In this document: positions 15,441 to 23,006 of the stretch, piece after piece | How positions within the stretch are numbered: position 1 is the first letter of the stretch | How the letters are laid out: the number at the start of each line of letters is the position of its first letter | Source: Scatomorpha sp964535405 | Lineage (GTDB): Bacteria; Bacillota; Clostridia; Oscillospirales; Oscillospiraceae | NCBI GenBank assembly: GCA_964535405.1 | Contig: CAZHUG010000020.1 | Coordinates: 1 to 34,170, forward strand | Direction of reading: 5' to 3' | Length of the DNA stretch: 34,170 nucleotides | Made by a program: the position numbers and the translations under genes | The notes under the pieces: model-generated | Seen by the model: only the letters and a program-made list of their open reading frames with translations | Told to the model about the DNA's origin: nothing | Databases searched by the model: none

Positions 15441-16331
15441 ATGGCAAAGACACCAATATTTACCGGTTCCTGCACAGCCATTGTCACACCTTATCTTGAA
15501 GACGGTGTTGATTACGCCAAATATGCGGAGCTTATAGAGCAGCAGTACGAAGGCGGCACCTCCGCTATCCTCGTCTGCGGCACTACAGGTGAAAACCCGA
15601 CCCAGAGCGAGGAGGAGCACAACAAGCTCGTTGAGCTGACTGTTGAAAAGTGCCGGGGACGCATGAAAACCATCGTTGGAATTGGCTCATACAACACCGA
15701 GCACGCTCTCGCCTACGCAAAGCACGCCGAAGCAGTTGGAGCGGACGGCCTGCTCATGGTAACGCCGTACTACAACAAAACATCGCAGAGGGGTCTTGTC
15801 GAGCACTTCACCTATGTCGCTGACAGATGCAGTGTTCCGATGATACTCTACAACGTGCCAAGCCGCACCGGCATCGGCATCAAACCCGCCACCTACAAGG
15901 AGCTTTCAAAGCATCCGAACATCAACGGTGTCAAGGAAGCCTCCGGCGATATCGCTGAGTATGCCCTCACCCGCGCAATGTGCGGTGACGAGCTCAATTT
16001 CTGGAGCGGAAACGACTCTGATACTCTGCCCATGATGGCGCTGGGTGCCTATGGCATCATCTCTGTTGCCTCAAATCTCATCCCGGCGGAGGTTTCAAAA
16101 CTCTGTGAGCTCTGCTTTGCCGGTGACTTCAAGGTCGCCGCGGAGCACTATTTCAAGCTGGCTGACATTTTTGACTGCCTGTTTATCGAGACGAACCCGA
16201 TACCCGTTAAGACTGCCATGAACCTCGCAGGCATGAATGCCGGAAAGCTTCGTCTGCCGCTGGTTAATATGGCTCCCGAAAATATCGAGAAACTCAAGAC
16301 ATCCATGCGCGGAGTGGGTTTCCAGGTATAA
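15441..16331 (+). CDS. dapA: 4-hydroxy-tetrahydrodipicolinate synthase DapA
   Basis: DapA (296 residues) condenses pyruvate with aspartate semialdehyde. The (beta/alpha)8 barrel shows the substrate loop GTTGE (47-51), Y110 in VTPYYN, the catalytic Y137 in ILYNVPSRTG and the Schiff-base Lys K165 in NGVKEASGD. The length is normal. It begins 17 bases after asd with an AAGGGGG ribosome-binding site, so both are in one operon feeding peptidoglycan and, in a spore-former, dipicolinate. Confidence 0.97.
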   Translation: MAKTPIFTGSCTAIVTPYLEDGVDYAKYAELIEQQYEGGTSAILVCGTTGENPTQSEEEHNKLVELTVEKCRGRMKTIVGIGSYNTEHALAYAKHAEAVGADGLLMVTPYYNKTSQRGLVEHFTYVADRCSVPMILYNVPSRTGIGIKPATYKELSKHPNINGVKEASGDIAEYALTRAMCGDELNFWSGNDSDTLPMMALGAYGIISVASNLIPAEVSKLCELCFAGDFKVAAEHYFKLADIFDCLFIETNPIPVKTAMNLAGMNAGKLRLPLVNMAPENIEKLKTSMRGVGFQV

Positions 16332-16351
16332 TCGGCTAAAGAGGAAAAAAT

Positions 16352-17119
16352 ATGCTAAAGATAATTGTCTCGGGCTGTAACGGACATATGGGGCAGTCTG
16401 TTGTGGGTATATGCTCAGGCAGACAGGATATGGAAATTGTGGCAGGGTTTAATAGAACCCCGATAAAGAAGAACGGCTTTCCCGTGTACTCTGAGCCGAT
16501 GGAATATGGCGGTCCCGCAGACGCAATAGTTGATTTTTCAAACCCGGCCAATCTCAAAAGTCTTTTGAGCTATTCGGTAAAGCGTCAGATACCGGTCGTG
16601 TTGTGTACAACCGGATATTCCGATGACCAGCTCCGGCAAATCGACGATGCCTCGAAGCAGGTTCCGGTCTTTAAGTCCGGAAACATGTCTCTTGGTATTA
16701 ATTTGATGCTGAACCTCGTACGCCGCGCGGCCTCGGTTCTCGGTGAGGACTTTGATATTGAAATCATTGAACGCCATCACCGCCGCAAGGTCGATGCACC
16801 GAGCGGTACGGCAATTATGATAGCTGATGCCGCGGCTCAGGCCCTGCCATACGAGCCGGTCAACATTTTTGAGCGCCACAGTGTGCGCCAAAAGCGCGGA
16901 GATCACGAGATTGGGATATCCTCTGTACGCGGAGGCACAATCGTCGGTGAGCATGAGATAGTATTTGCCGGGAACGATGAGCTGCTGGAAATTAAACACT
17001 CCGCGCTTTCGCGTGAGGTCTTTGCAAACGGCGCAGTTGTTGCAGCAAAGTATATTTCAGGCATTAAGAAGCCGGGTCTCTATAATATGGACGATGCCTT
17101 GAAGGACATAATTAACTAA
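16352..17119 (+). CDS. dapB: 4-hydroxy-tetrahydrodipicolinate reductase DapB
   Basis: DapB (255 residues) reduces the DapA product with NAD(P)H to tetrahydrodipicolinate. The nucleotide loop is SGCNGHMGQ (7-15), and the catalytic segment is ERHHRRKVDAPSGTA (about 140-154) with the conserved His pair and Lys. SVRGGTIVGEHEIVFAGNDE near the C-terminus is typical. It follows dapA by 20 bases with an AAGAGGA site and ends the operon at a hairpin. Confidence 0.96.
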   Translation: MLKIIVSGCNGHMGQSVVGICSGRQDMEIVAGFNRTPIKKNGFPVYSEPMEYGGPADAIVDFSNPANLKSLLSYSVKRQIPVVLCTTGYSDDQLRQIDDASKQVPVFKSGNMSLGINLMLNLVRRAASVLGEDFDIEIIERHHRRKVDAPSGTAIMIADAAAQALPYEPVNIFERHSVRQKRGDHEIGISSVRGGTIVGEHEIVFAGNDELLEIKHSALSREVFANGAVVAAKYISGIKKPGLYNMDDALKDIIN

Positions 17120-17134
17120 ATGAATTATTGAACA

Positions 17135-17166
17135 TAAGCCGCAGCTCAAATTAGAGTTGCGGCTTA
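17135..17166 (+). terminator. Terminator hairpin after dapB
   Basis: A 13-bp stem (17135-17147 with 17154-17166, one G-U) and a six-base loop lie 16 bases after the dapB stop. What follows is AT-rich rather than a pure U tract. Confidence 0.6.
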
Positions 17167-17178
17167 TAAAATATTGTG

Positions 17179-17205
17179 TTGTAAGTTTAGCTGATTTGTT
17201 ATAAA
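17179..17205 (+). promoter_or_regulatory. Possible extended -10 promoter for nfeD-SPFH
   Basis: A TGTTATAAA extended -10 element (17197-17205) lies about 30 bases before the NfeD start. The -35 region (GTTGTA or TTGTAA) is weak. Confidence 0.35.
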
Positions 17206-17236
17206 ATGAGCTTATAGAATCTAGGAGGGTAGAAAC

Positions 17237-17737
17237 ATGATTTTTGTAGCAGCTACCACCTTGCAGACTTTTTTCGCCAACTCGATGAACATACTATGGC
17301 TTATAGCGATAGTAGTCTTTCTTGTTGTTGAAGCTGCAACAGCAGGCTTGACCTGTATTTGGCTTGCGATTGGCTCGTTGGCAGCGCTTGTTGCCTCAAT
17401 GTTCGGAGCGGCAATTTGGCTGCAGGTGCTATGGTTTTTTGTTGTAACCTTTATTGCTCTGTATCTGACACGTCCTCTCGTGAAAAGATTCCTTAACTCC
17501 AATAGTCAGCCGACAAACGCAGATATGGTAATAGGGATGAAGGCCGCGGTCATTGAAGATATTGACAACATCGCGGGATCCGGTGCGGTATCGGTGGCCG
17601 GAAAGGTCTGGACGTCGCGGACGGTGAACGGCCAGGTCGTTCACGCAGGTTCCCTTGTTCTGGTCGAGCGCATTGAGGGCGTAAAACTCATGGTTTCGCC
17701 GCTTGATAATGACGACGAAGAGTTAAAAGAAAATTAG
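17237..17737 (+). CDS. NfeD-family membrane protein
   Basis: A 166-residue short NfeD-type protein. Hydrophobic spans lie at about residues 18-36, 38-56 and 60-78, followed by a soluble OB-fold-like domain (about 90-155) containing IGMKAAVIEDI, GAVSVAGKVWTSRT and a SLVLVERIEGVKLMV strand. NfeD proteins are almost always encoded beside an SPFH (stomatin/flotillin) protein and help organise membrane microdomains; the precise role is not settled. A GGAGGG ribosome-binding site supports the start, and the SPFH gene follows 27 bases downstream, so this is the classic NfeD-SPFH pair. Confidence 0.9.
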   Translation: MIFVAATTLQTFFANSMNILWLIAIVVFLVVEAATAGLTCIWLAIGSLAALVASMFGAAIWLQVLWFFVVTFIALYLTRPLVKRFLNSNSQPTNADMVIGMKAAVIEDIDNIAGSGAVSVAGKVWTSRTVNGQVVHAGSLVLVERIEGVKLMVSPLDNDDEELKEN

Positions 17738-17764
17738 TAGCATCTTTATAAAGGAGAGAATAAA

Positions 17765-18667
17765 ATGGAGTTTATTGTTCCCGGAGTTCTTGCGCTGATT
17801 GTAATATTCATACTCATCAGCTGTATCAAAATCGTTCAGCAGGCCAACGCATACGTTGTCGAGCGACTCGGCAAATATCACGCAACCTGGAGTGTCGGTA
17901 TTCACTTCAAGCTGCCAATTTTTGATCGCGTTGCCAAGGCGGTCTCACTCAAGGAGCAGGTTGCCGACTTCCCTCCCCAACCGGTCATCACCAAGGACAA
18001 CGTCACAATGCAGATTGACACCGTTGTCTACTTCCAGATAACTGACCCCAAGCTGTATGCCTATGGTATCGAGAGGCCCATTCTTGCAATCGAGAACCTT
18101 TCTGCGACCACGCTGCGTAACATTATCGGTGATCTAGAGCTTGACCAGTGCCTCACCAGCCGGGATGTTATAAATACCCAGATGCGCGCCATACTTGATG
18201 AAGCTACCGATCCCTGGGGCATCAAGGTCAACCGCGTTGAACTCAAGAACATCCTGCCACCCAGAGAGATTCAGAACGCAATGGAGAAGCAGATGAAGGC
18301 CGAGCGTGAGCGTCGGGAGGCTATTCTTCGTGCCGAGGGCGAAAAGAAGGCCGCCATCCTTACCGCAGAGGGCGAGCGTGAGTCAGCGATTCTCCGCGCA
18401 GACGCCAAGAAGAAGTCTCAGGTTCTTGAGGCTGAGGGTGAGGCCGAGGCCATACTCTCCGTCCAGACCGCAACTGCAGAGGGTATTCGCCGCATTAACG
18501 AGTCTATGCCCTCGGATGCCGTCATTAAAATCAAGGCTCTTGAGGCCTTTGCGGCGGCCGCCAACGGCAGAGCGACCAAGATCATTATCCCATCCGAAAT
18601 ACAGGGGCTTGCCGGTCTTGCCACAGGCCTTGTAGAGGCATGCAAGGAGTTTGACAACGCGAAATAA
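17765..18667 (+). CDS. SPFH/band 7 (stomatin-like) membrane protein
   Basis: A 300-residue SPFH-domain protein of the QmcA/paraslipin type. One N-terminal membrane segment (about 5-22) precedes the band 7 domain (about 25-190), with VVERLGKYHATWSVGIHF, VTMQIDTVVYFQITDPK and TTLRNIIGDLELDQCLTSRD. Then comes a long charged, Ala/Glu-rich coiled coil (about 175-235) in which AEGEKKAAI-like heptads recur. The C-terminal region around 255-275 (IKALEAFAAAANGRATKIIIP) is typical. Such proteins form large membrane oligomers. With NfeD directly upstream it forms a two-gene operon. Confidence 0.93.
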   Translation: MEFIVPGVLALIVIFILISCIKIVQQANAYVVERLGKYHATWSVGIHFKLPIFDRVAKAVSLKEQVADFPPQPVITKDNVTMQIDTVVYFQITDPKLYAYGIERPILAIENLSATTLRNIIGDLELDQCLTSRDVINTQMRAILDEATDPWGIKVNRVELKNILPPREIQNAMEKQMKAERERREAILRAEGEKKAAILTAEGERESAILRADAKKKSQVLEAEGEAEAILSVQTATAEGIRRINESMPSDAVIKIKALEAFAAAANGRATKIIIPSEIQGLAGLATGLVEACKEFDNAK

Positions 18668-18694
18668 ACTCTGTCAGCCATAACAAAAAATAAG

Positions 18695-18722
18695 GTGGCC
18701 GGCGGTGTTCACCGCCGGCCAC
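18695..18722. repeat. Strong GC-rich hairpin between the SPFH and hexokinase genes
   Basis: A perfect palindrome of at least 12 bp per arm with a four-base loop (GTTC). On the plus strand no U tract follows; the A-rich run 18683-18692 lies on its left, so the minus strand reads hairpin then CTTATTTTTT. It thus looks like a terminator for the strand that carries no gene here. Confidence 0.6.
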
Positions 18723-18736
18723 ATGCGGGAGATTAT

Positions 18737-20017
18737 ATGGAGTATTCTGAAAAGGCGCGAGTTTTTCTCACGCAGAACGGCATGGAACCTGAGAAAATTG
18801 ATCTGGAGACCACAGTCTCCTCCTTCTTGAGCGAAATGACCTTGGGCCTTCACGGTCACGACAGTTCAATCAGGATGATCCCCACATACCTCACCTCAGA
18901 CGGAGTTCTCCCTTTGGGCAAACCCGCTGCAATTATCGACGCCGGCGGCACGAACTTCCGCACAGCGCTGGTGACCTTTTGGGAGGACGGCCCCAGCATA
19001 GAAAAACTCGAGGTTTGCCCTATGCCGGGCAGTGGGGAAGCTGTCACATGGAATGAGTTTATAAGCTTCACTGCAAAGAGGCTGGCTCCCCTGCTGAGCT
19101 ATACCGACTGTGTGGGGTTTTGCTTTTCATATCCTACCGAGGTGACTCCTGAGCGAGACGGTCGCACGCTGAATCTCACAAAGCAGATTCGTATAAGCGG
19201 CTTTGAGGACAGGCTTATCTGTGCAGATCTAATTGCCGAGCTTGAAAGCTTGGGCATTAGAGGCAAGAAAATTGTTCTTTTGAACGACACACCTGCGGTA
19301 CTGCTCTCAGGTGCCGGATTTGCCCAGTCACACGACGGTCTGATCGGCCTGATAGCCGGAACCGGAACCAATACCAGCTGCTCCCTGCCGGTTTCTGAAA
19401 TTAAGAAGCCGCATGGCTATTTCCAGGGGAATATGCTGATAAATCTGGAGTCCGGCTCGTTTATGGGTGTCCCCCGCGGCAAATTTGATGATGAACTGGA
19501 TGCCGCCACCGCTGACGAAGGTACTTATTGGCTCGAGAAGGCAAGCTCCGGCGCATATCTGGGCGAGCTCTGCCGCCTGACTCTGCGCGGCGCCGCAAAA
19601 GAGGGGCTTCTTTCGCAAGAAGCTTGTGCGGCTGTGCTGAGTCTCGGCACGCTCACGGCTCCCATGGCTGATGAACTTGCAGGCGGAGCGGGAGCCGGAA
19701 TGTTTTCCGGTTATGACGCCGCACTTGCAGGCGAGCTTTGCACGGCAATATTTGACCGCGCCGCGCGCTGTATCTGCGCCAACCTCTCTGCTATTCTGGT
19801 GCTGGCAGACATAGGCTCTGACCCCGCGCGACCGGCACTCATCTGCGCCGACGGCTCCGTAATACGCCGCAGCCGAACGTTCCGTCCGTTTTTTGACCGA
19901 TACATGTCCGAGTTTACGAGCGGAACTCTCGGAAGGCATGTAAAACTATACTCAACCGAAAACGCAACAATGCTCGGCACTGCCGTAGCCGCCCTATTAA
20001 ATGCTCAGTCTAATTGA
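18737..20017 (+). CDS. Hexokinase of the eukaryotic-type family
   Basis: A 426-residue ASKHA-fold sugar kinase. The motifs are those of the Hexokinase_1/Hexokinase_2 (eukaryotic-type) family: MIPTYLTS near residue 47, phosphate-1 loop IIDAGGTNFRTALV (66-79), VGFCFSYP (126-133), LNLTKQ, the catalytic Asp D184 in VLLNDTPAVLLSG, and the adenosine region LIAGTGTNTSC (206-215). ADGSVIRRSRTFRPFF near the C-terminus matches the family as well. It should phosphorylate glucose or a related hexose with ATP; substrate range is unknown. The ATG at 18737 follows GGGAG; starting at the earlier in-frame ATG (18695 region) would translate the hairpin. Bacterial glucokinases are usually ROK or GlcK type, so this is less common. 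Confidence 0.88.
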   Translation: MEYSEKARVFLTQNGMEPEKIDLETTVSSFLSEMTLGLHGHDSSIRMIPTYLTSDGVLPLGKPAAIIDAGGTNFRTALVTFWEDGPSIEKLEVCPMPGSGEAVTWNEFISFTAKRLAPLLSYTDCVGFCFSYPTEVTPERDGRTLNLTKQIRISGFEDRLICADLIAELESLGIRGKKIVLLNDTPAVLLSGAGFAQSHDGLIGLIAGTGTNTSCSLPVSEIKKPHGYFQGNMLINLESGSFMGVPRGKFDDELDAATADEGTYWLEKASSGAYLGELCRLTLRGAAKEGLLSQEACAAVLSLGTLTAPMADELAGGAGAGMFSGYDAALAGELCTAIFDRAARCICANLSAILVLADIGSDPARPALICADGSVIRRSRTFRPFFDRYMSEFTSGTLGRHVKLYSTENATMLGTAVAALLNAQSN

Positions 20018-20043
20018 GCCTATTAAAAACTCAGGAGGAAATT

Positions 20044-20439
20044 ATGTCACTCGAACTAGGAATCAAAGGCAGCACAAGCTGCACAGTAACCCAGGATCTC
20101 ACTGCACGCGCTCTGCGCTCCGGTGGCCTTGACGTTCTCTCAACACCTATCATGATCGCACTCATGGAGGAAGCGGCTCTCACCTCCGTCCGTGAGTACC
20201 TGGAGGATGGTGAGGACACTGTTGGCACTAATATTAACGTGAGCCACCTTTCGGCAACTCCGGTAGGCATGAAGGTTCGTTCTGAGAGCGAGATTATTGA
20301 GCTCGACAGACGCCGCATACTCTTTAGTGTTCGTGCCTATGATGAAGCGGGGCTCATCGGCGAAGGCACTCACGAGCGTTTTGTGATAAGCACAGATAAA
20401 TTTATTGCAAAGTGCGAGGCGAAAAAGGCCGGAAATTAG
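20044..20439 (+). CDS. FlK-like hotdog-fold thioesterase
   Basis: A 131-residue hotdog-fold protein. The pattern STPIMIALMEEAA, followed by GTNINVSHLSATPVGMKVRSES, matches the fluoroacetyl-CoA thioesterase (FlK) group. T34, E42 and H68 have the same spacing as the FlK triad Thr42-Glu50-His76 known from Streptomyces cattleya. Most gut Firmicutes relatives are of unknown specificity; hydrolysis of a short acyl-CoA is the reasonable inference, and fluoroacetate is not implied. The ATG at 20044 has AGGAGG five bases upstream, whereas the earlier ATG at 20014 lies inside the hexokinase gene end. It is 26 bases after the hexokinase stop. Confidence 0.88.
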   Translation: MSLELGIKGSTSCTVTQDLTARALRSGGLDVLSTPIMIALMEEAALTSVREYLEDGEDTVGTNINVSHLSATPVGMKVRSESEIIELDRRRILFSVRAYDEAGLIGEGTHERFVISTDKFIAKCEAKKAGN

Positions 20440-20458
20440 TTTTATTCGCTTAAATAGT

Positions 20459-20496
20459 AAAGATCAGCTTGGCAAAGCCAAGCTGATCTTTATTTC
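20459..20496. terminator. Strong terminator between convergent thioesterase and folT genes
   Basis: A perfect 15-bp stem (20459-20473 with 20477-20491), a three-base AAA loop and a following TATTTCGTTT on the plus strand. It ends the thioesterase transcript and, being symmetric, probably the folT transcript from the other side. Confidence 0.85.
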
Positions 20497-20498
20497 GT

Positions 20499-21035
20499 TT
20501 ATGCTCTTTTTCTGCCCTGGCCGTTTAGTAGCGGTTTAATGGCACGATGCAGAAGATACACAAGCTGCGCATCCACAAATGCAATTGCAATCTTGAGCGG
20601 CGCACGCAGCATGAGATATTGCAAGAACGGGTTGCCGTACATGTGCGAGAGCACTATAGTGCCTGTGAGAAGGTTGCACAGTATGTCCGCGGTCATGCAA
20701 ACCACAAGATACTTCCACCATTTATCCAGATTTCCTCTGAAGATGTACTTTGCAAGAAGTCCGGCTGTTAATCCGGCAAGTATCGGCCCCGCCAGCAGCG
20801 GCGGATAAAAACCGAGACCTGACAGAATCGTCGATCCGATGAAGTCCGACAGACCGCCTACCAGAGCTCCCCCGACCGGTCCCAAGCAGACACCGGCAAG
20901 TATAATCGAAAAGTACTCAAAGCTCACCCGCAGCGACGGGGTCAGATAGAAGCCCAGAAGTCTTGCAAGGATAATGCTGGTTGCGGTCAGCATGGCTATA
21001 ATAGCAATAGAACGCGTGTCAAAAGTTTTTTTCAT
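20499..21035 (-). CDS. folT: Folate ECF transporter substrate-binding subunit FolT
   Basis: A 178-residue hydrophobic protein with about six spans, of the ECF-transporter S-component fold; FolT captures folates and works with the shared EcfA-EcfA'-EcfT module encoded elsewhere. The N-terminal TRSIAIIAMLTATSIILARL, the loop LTPSLRVSFEYFSIILAG and the GPVGGALVGGLSDFIGS helix are typical of folate-family S components. The specificity is backed by the tetrahydrofolate riboswitch in its leader. I use the ATG at 21035, eight bases after AAAGGGGA; the longer frame to 21149 simply runs through the riboswitch. Confidence 0.93.
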   Translation of the reverse strand: MKKTFDTRSIAIIAMLTATSIILARLLGFYLTPSLRVSFEYFSIILAGVCLGPVGGALVGGLSDFIGSTILSGLGFYPPLLAGPILAGLTAGLLAKYIFRGNLDKWWKYLVVCMTADILCNLLTGTIVLSHMYGNPFLQYLMLRAPLKIAIAFVDAQLVYLLHRAIKPLLNGQGRKRA

Positions 21036-21036
21036 G

Positions 21037-21078
21037 TAAAAAATCCCCTTTCGTGGCTGTTGCCACAAAAGGGGATTT
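21037..21078 (-). terminator. Expression-platform terminator of the THF riboswitch
   Basis: On the minus strand, a 17-base arm (21062-21078) pairs with 21041-21057 around a short loop, followed by TTTTTT and then the folT ATG. The 3' arm also holds the AGGGGA ribosome-binding site, so the same hairpin could block both transcription and translation. Confidence 0.85.
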
Positions 21079-21086
21079 CCCCCGTG

Positions 21087-21184
21087 GCACAGCGGATGCG
21101 GAACGCCATCGCGGGCTCTTAAACCCTTCGTCCGGTGGCGACCTCCCATCCACCGGCACTTGACGCGGTATTCCTACTCTGTAC
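21087..21184 (-). ncRNA. Tetrahydrofolate (THF) riboswitch aptamer
   Basis: Reading the minus strand, the leader of folT carries the class I THF aptamer pattern: a P1 stem of GTACAG with CTGTGC (outer ends 21184 and 21087), AGAGTAGG after its 5' arm, CGCGTCAAGTG, a P3-type hairpin with GGTGG-ATGGGAGGTCG-CCACC, GGACGAAGGG and a closing CGCATCCGCT. This matches the folT/folE leader riboswitch known in Firmicutes (Rfam THF family). Binding of reduced folate is expected to favour the downstream terminator and lower folT expression. Confidence 0.92.
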
Positions 21185-21223
21185 TCACCGGAATATATAC
21201 TCCGGCACCATTGCTAGGAAAGA

Positions 21224-22984
21224 TTAAAATAGTCCCGAAACCTCACCGGTTTGGGTGTTGATATCAACCTTGCGATACGCAGGGTTTGAGCCGGTTCCCG
21301 GCATCATGCTTATAGACCCCGCCATGGGACACAAGAACTTCGCACCGCCATACTCAAGTATGTCACGGATCGGCAGACGCCATCCGTTTGGCACCCCCTT
21401 CAGGCTCGGTTCATGGCTCAGAGACAGGTGGGTCTTAACCATCATAGTGCAATAATCTGCGTATTTGGGATCTGACTCGAAGCGCTCAGCCTTCTCAACG
21501 GCGAGCTCCGACCAGTCAACCCCCTCGGCACCATACACCTCTTTTGCAATTATTTCTACACGCTGACGGAGCGGCATATCCAGGGAATAAAGATACTTAA
21601 GCTCCACCGGTTCCTCGCATGCCTCGATAACTGCCTCGGCAAGCTCAATTGCACCCTCTCCGCCATACTGCCAATGCTCGGAAAGTGCGCAACGCACGCC
21701 CTGTTCCGCGCACAGCTTGCGTATGAGCGCAACCTCTGCGTCGGTATCTGTATAAAACTTGTTTATACAGACCACGGGCTGTATGCCGGACTTTTTGACA
21801 TTATTAACATGGTGGAAGAGGTTCGCGCAGCCTTTTTCAAGCAGCTCGAGATTCTCCTCGGTGTACTCCTGCGGCAGTGCCCTGCCGGGAACAACAGCCG
21901 GACCGCCGCCGTGCATTTTGAGCGCACGTATAGTGGCAACGACAACAGAGACGTTTGGTTTTAGGCCTGAGAGCCTGCACTTGACGTTCCAAAATTTCTC
22001 GAAGCCGATATCGGCAGCAAAGCCGGATTCGGTGACATGGTAATCGAACAGCTTCAAAGCCAGCTTATCGCCAATTATTGACGACTGTCCAATTGCGATA
22101 TTCGCAAACGGGCCCGCGTGTATGAGGCAGGGCTGATGCTCGACCGTATAGCAGAGAGTCGGATTAATTGTGTTGCGCATCCAGGCTGTCATCGCACCCG
22201 CAACCTCGAGATCCTCTGCGGTTACAGGCTTACCCTCTTTATCATATGCCATGACAATATTGCCGATGCGCTCGCGCAGATCTTTAAGGTCGGTCGCAAC
22301 CGATAAGATAGCCATCAGCTCCGAAGAAACCGCAATATTGGTGCGGGTGGTCATTCTATAGCCGTCCATCTTGCCCTCGCCCAGACCGATCTCCATCTTG
22401 CGCAGAGCCTGACAGCAGAAGTCCATGACAAAGTTCCACTCGACACTCTCAGGATCAATGTCTAGGCGCTTAAGACCAATGGAGTCCAGTCTCTCATCGT
22501 CATAATTGCGCTCGTGCTGCATGCGGGCATTTAGTGCCACCATGCCCAAATTGTGCGCGTTCATGATGTCGTTAATGTCACCTGTGAGGCCGAGCGAAAA
22601 CTCAGTCATGGGTATAAGCAGTGCGTTGCCGCCGCCTGCGGCTGAGCCCTTGACGTTCATTGTCGGTCCGCCGGATGGCTGACGAAGGCAGCCGCCGACA
22701 TTCTTGCCAAGCTTGCCGAGACCTTCAATAAGGCCGAGGCTCGTTGTGCTCTTGCCTTCACCGAGCGGAGTCGGGGTAATGGCAGTGACCTCAATGTACT
22801 TGCCGTCGGGCTTGTTGCCCAACCTATTCATGATCTTGATAAAGTCAAGCTTCGGGGTTTTGCCATAGGGAATTATCTCGTCGGGCAACAGCCCCATGCT
22901 TTTACGGAAGTGTTCGACATCCGGCAGGGTCCTCTCTGCCTCTTGCGCGATTTGCCAGTCTTTGTAAACGGTCGGGTCAAGCAT
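21224..22984 (-). CDS. fhs: Formate--tetrahydrofolate ligase Fhs
   Basis: A 586-residue formyl-THF synthetase that makes 10-formyl-THF from formate, ATP and THF. The P-loop-like ATP site is TPTPLGEGKSTTSLG (about 70-84), followed by LRQPSGGPTMNVKGSAAGGG and FSLGLTGDINDIMNAHNL. The C-terminal region has GSISMMPGTGSNPAYRKVDI. At 586 residues it is about 30 longer than the classical acetogen enzyme (about 556), with a longer N-terminal segment. A GGGAGGA site supports the start, 22 bases after folD. The THF riboswitch lies directly after its stop codon. Confidence 0.97.
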   Translation of the reverse strand: MLDPTVYKDWQIAQEAERTLPDVEHFRKSMGLLPDEIIPYGKTPKLDFIKIMNRLGNKPDGKYIEVTAITPTPLGEGKSTTSLGLIEGLGKLGKNVGGCLRQPSGGPTMNVKGSAAGGGNALLIPMTEFSLGLTGDINDIMNAHNLGMVALNARMQHERNYDDERLDSIGLKRLDIDPESVEWNFVMDFCCQALRKMEIGLGEGKMDGYRMTTRTNIAVSSELMAILSVATDLKDLRERIGNIVMAYDKEGKPVTAEDLEVAGAMTAWMRNTINPTLCYTVEHQPCLIHAGPFANIAIGQSSIIGDKLALKLFDYHVTESGFAADIGFEKFWNVKCRLSGLKPNVSVVVATIRALKMHGGGPAVVPGRALPQEYTEENLELLEKGCANLFHHVNNVKKSGIQPVVCINKFYTDTDAEVALIRKLCAEQGVRCALSEHWQYGGEGAIELAEAVIEACEEPVELKYLYSLDMPLRQRVEIIAKEVYGAEGVDWSELAVEKAERFESDPKYADYCTMMVKTHLSLSHEPSLKGVPNGWRLPIRDILEYGGAKFLCPMAGSISMMPGTGSNPAYRKVDINTQTGEVSGLF

Positions 22985-23006
22985 TCATTCTTCCTCCCAT
23001 AATCTA

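Noticed and set aside
19328..19939. Minus-strand open frame of 203 codons inside the hexokinase gene
   Set aside because: The hexokinase frame carries all family motifs; the antisense frame is a coding shadow.
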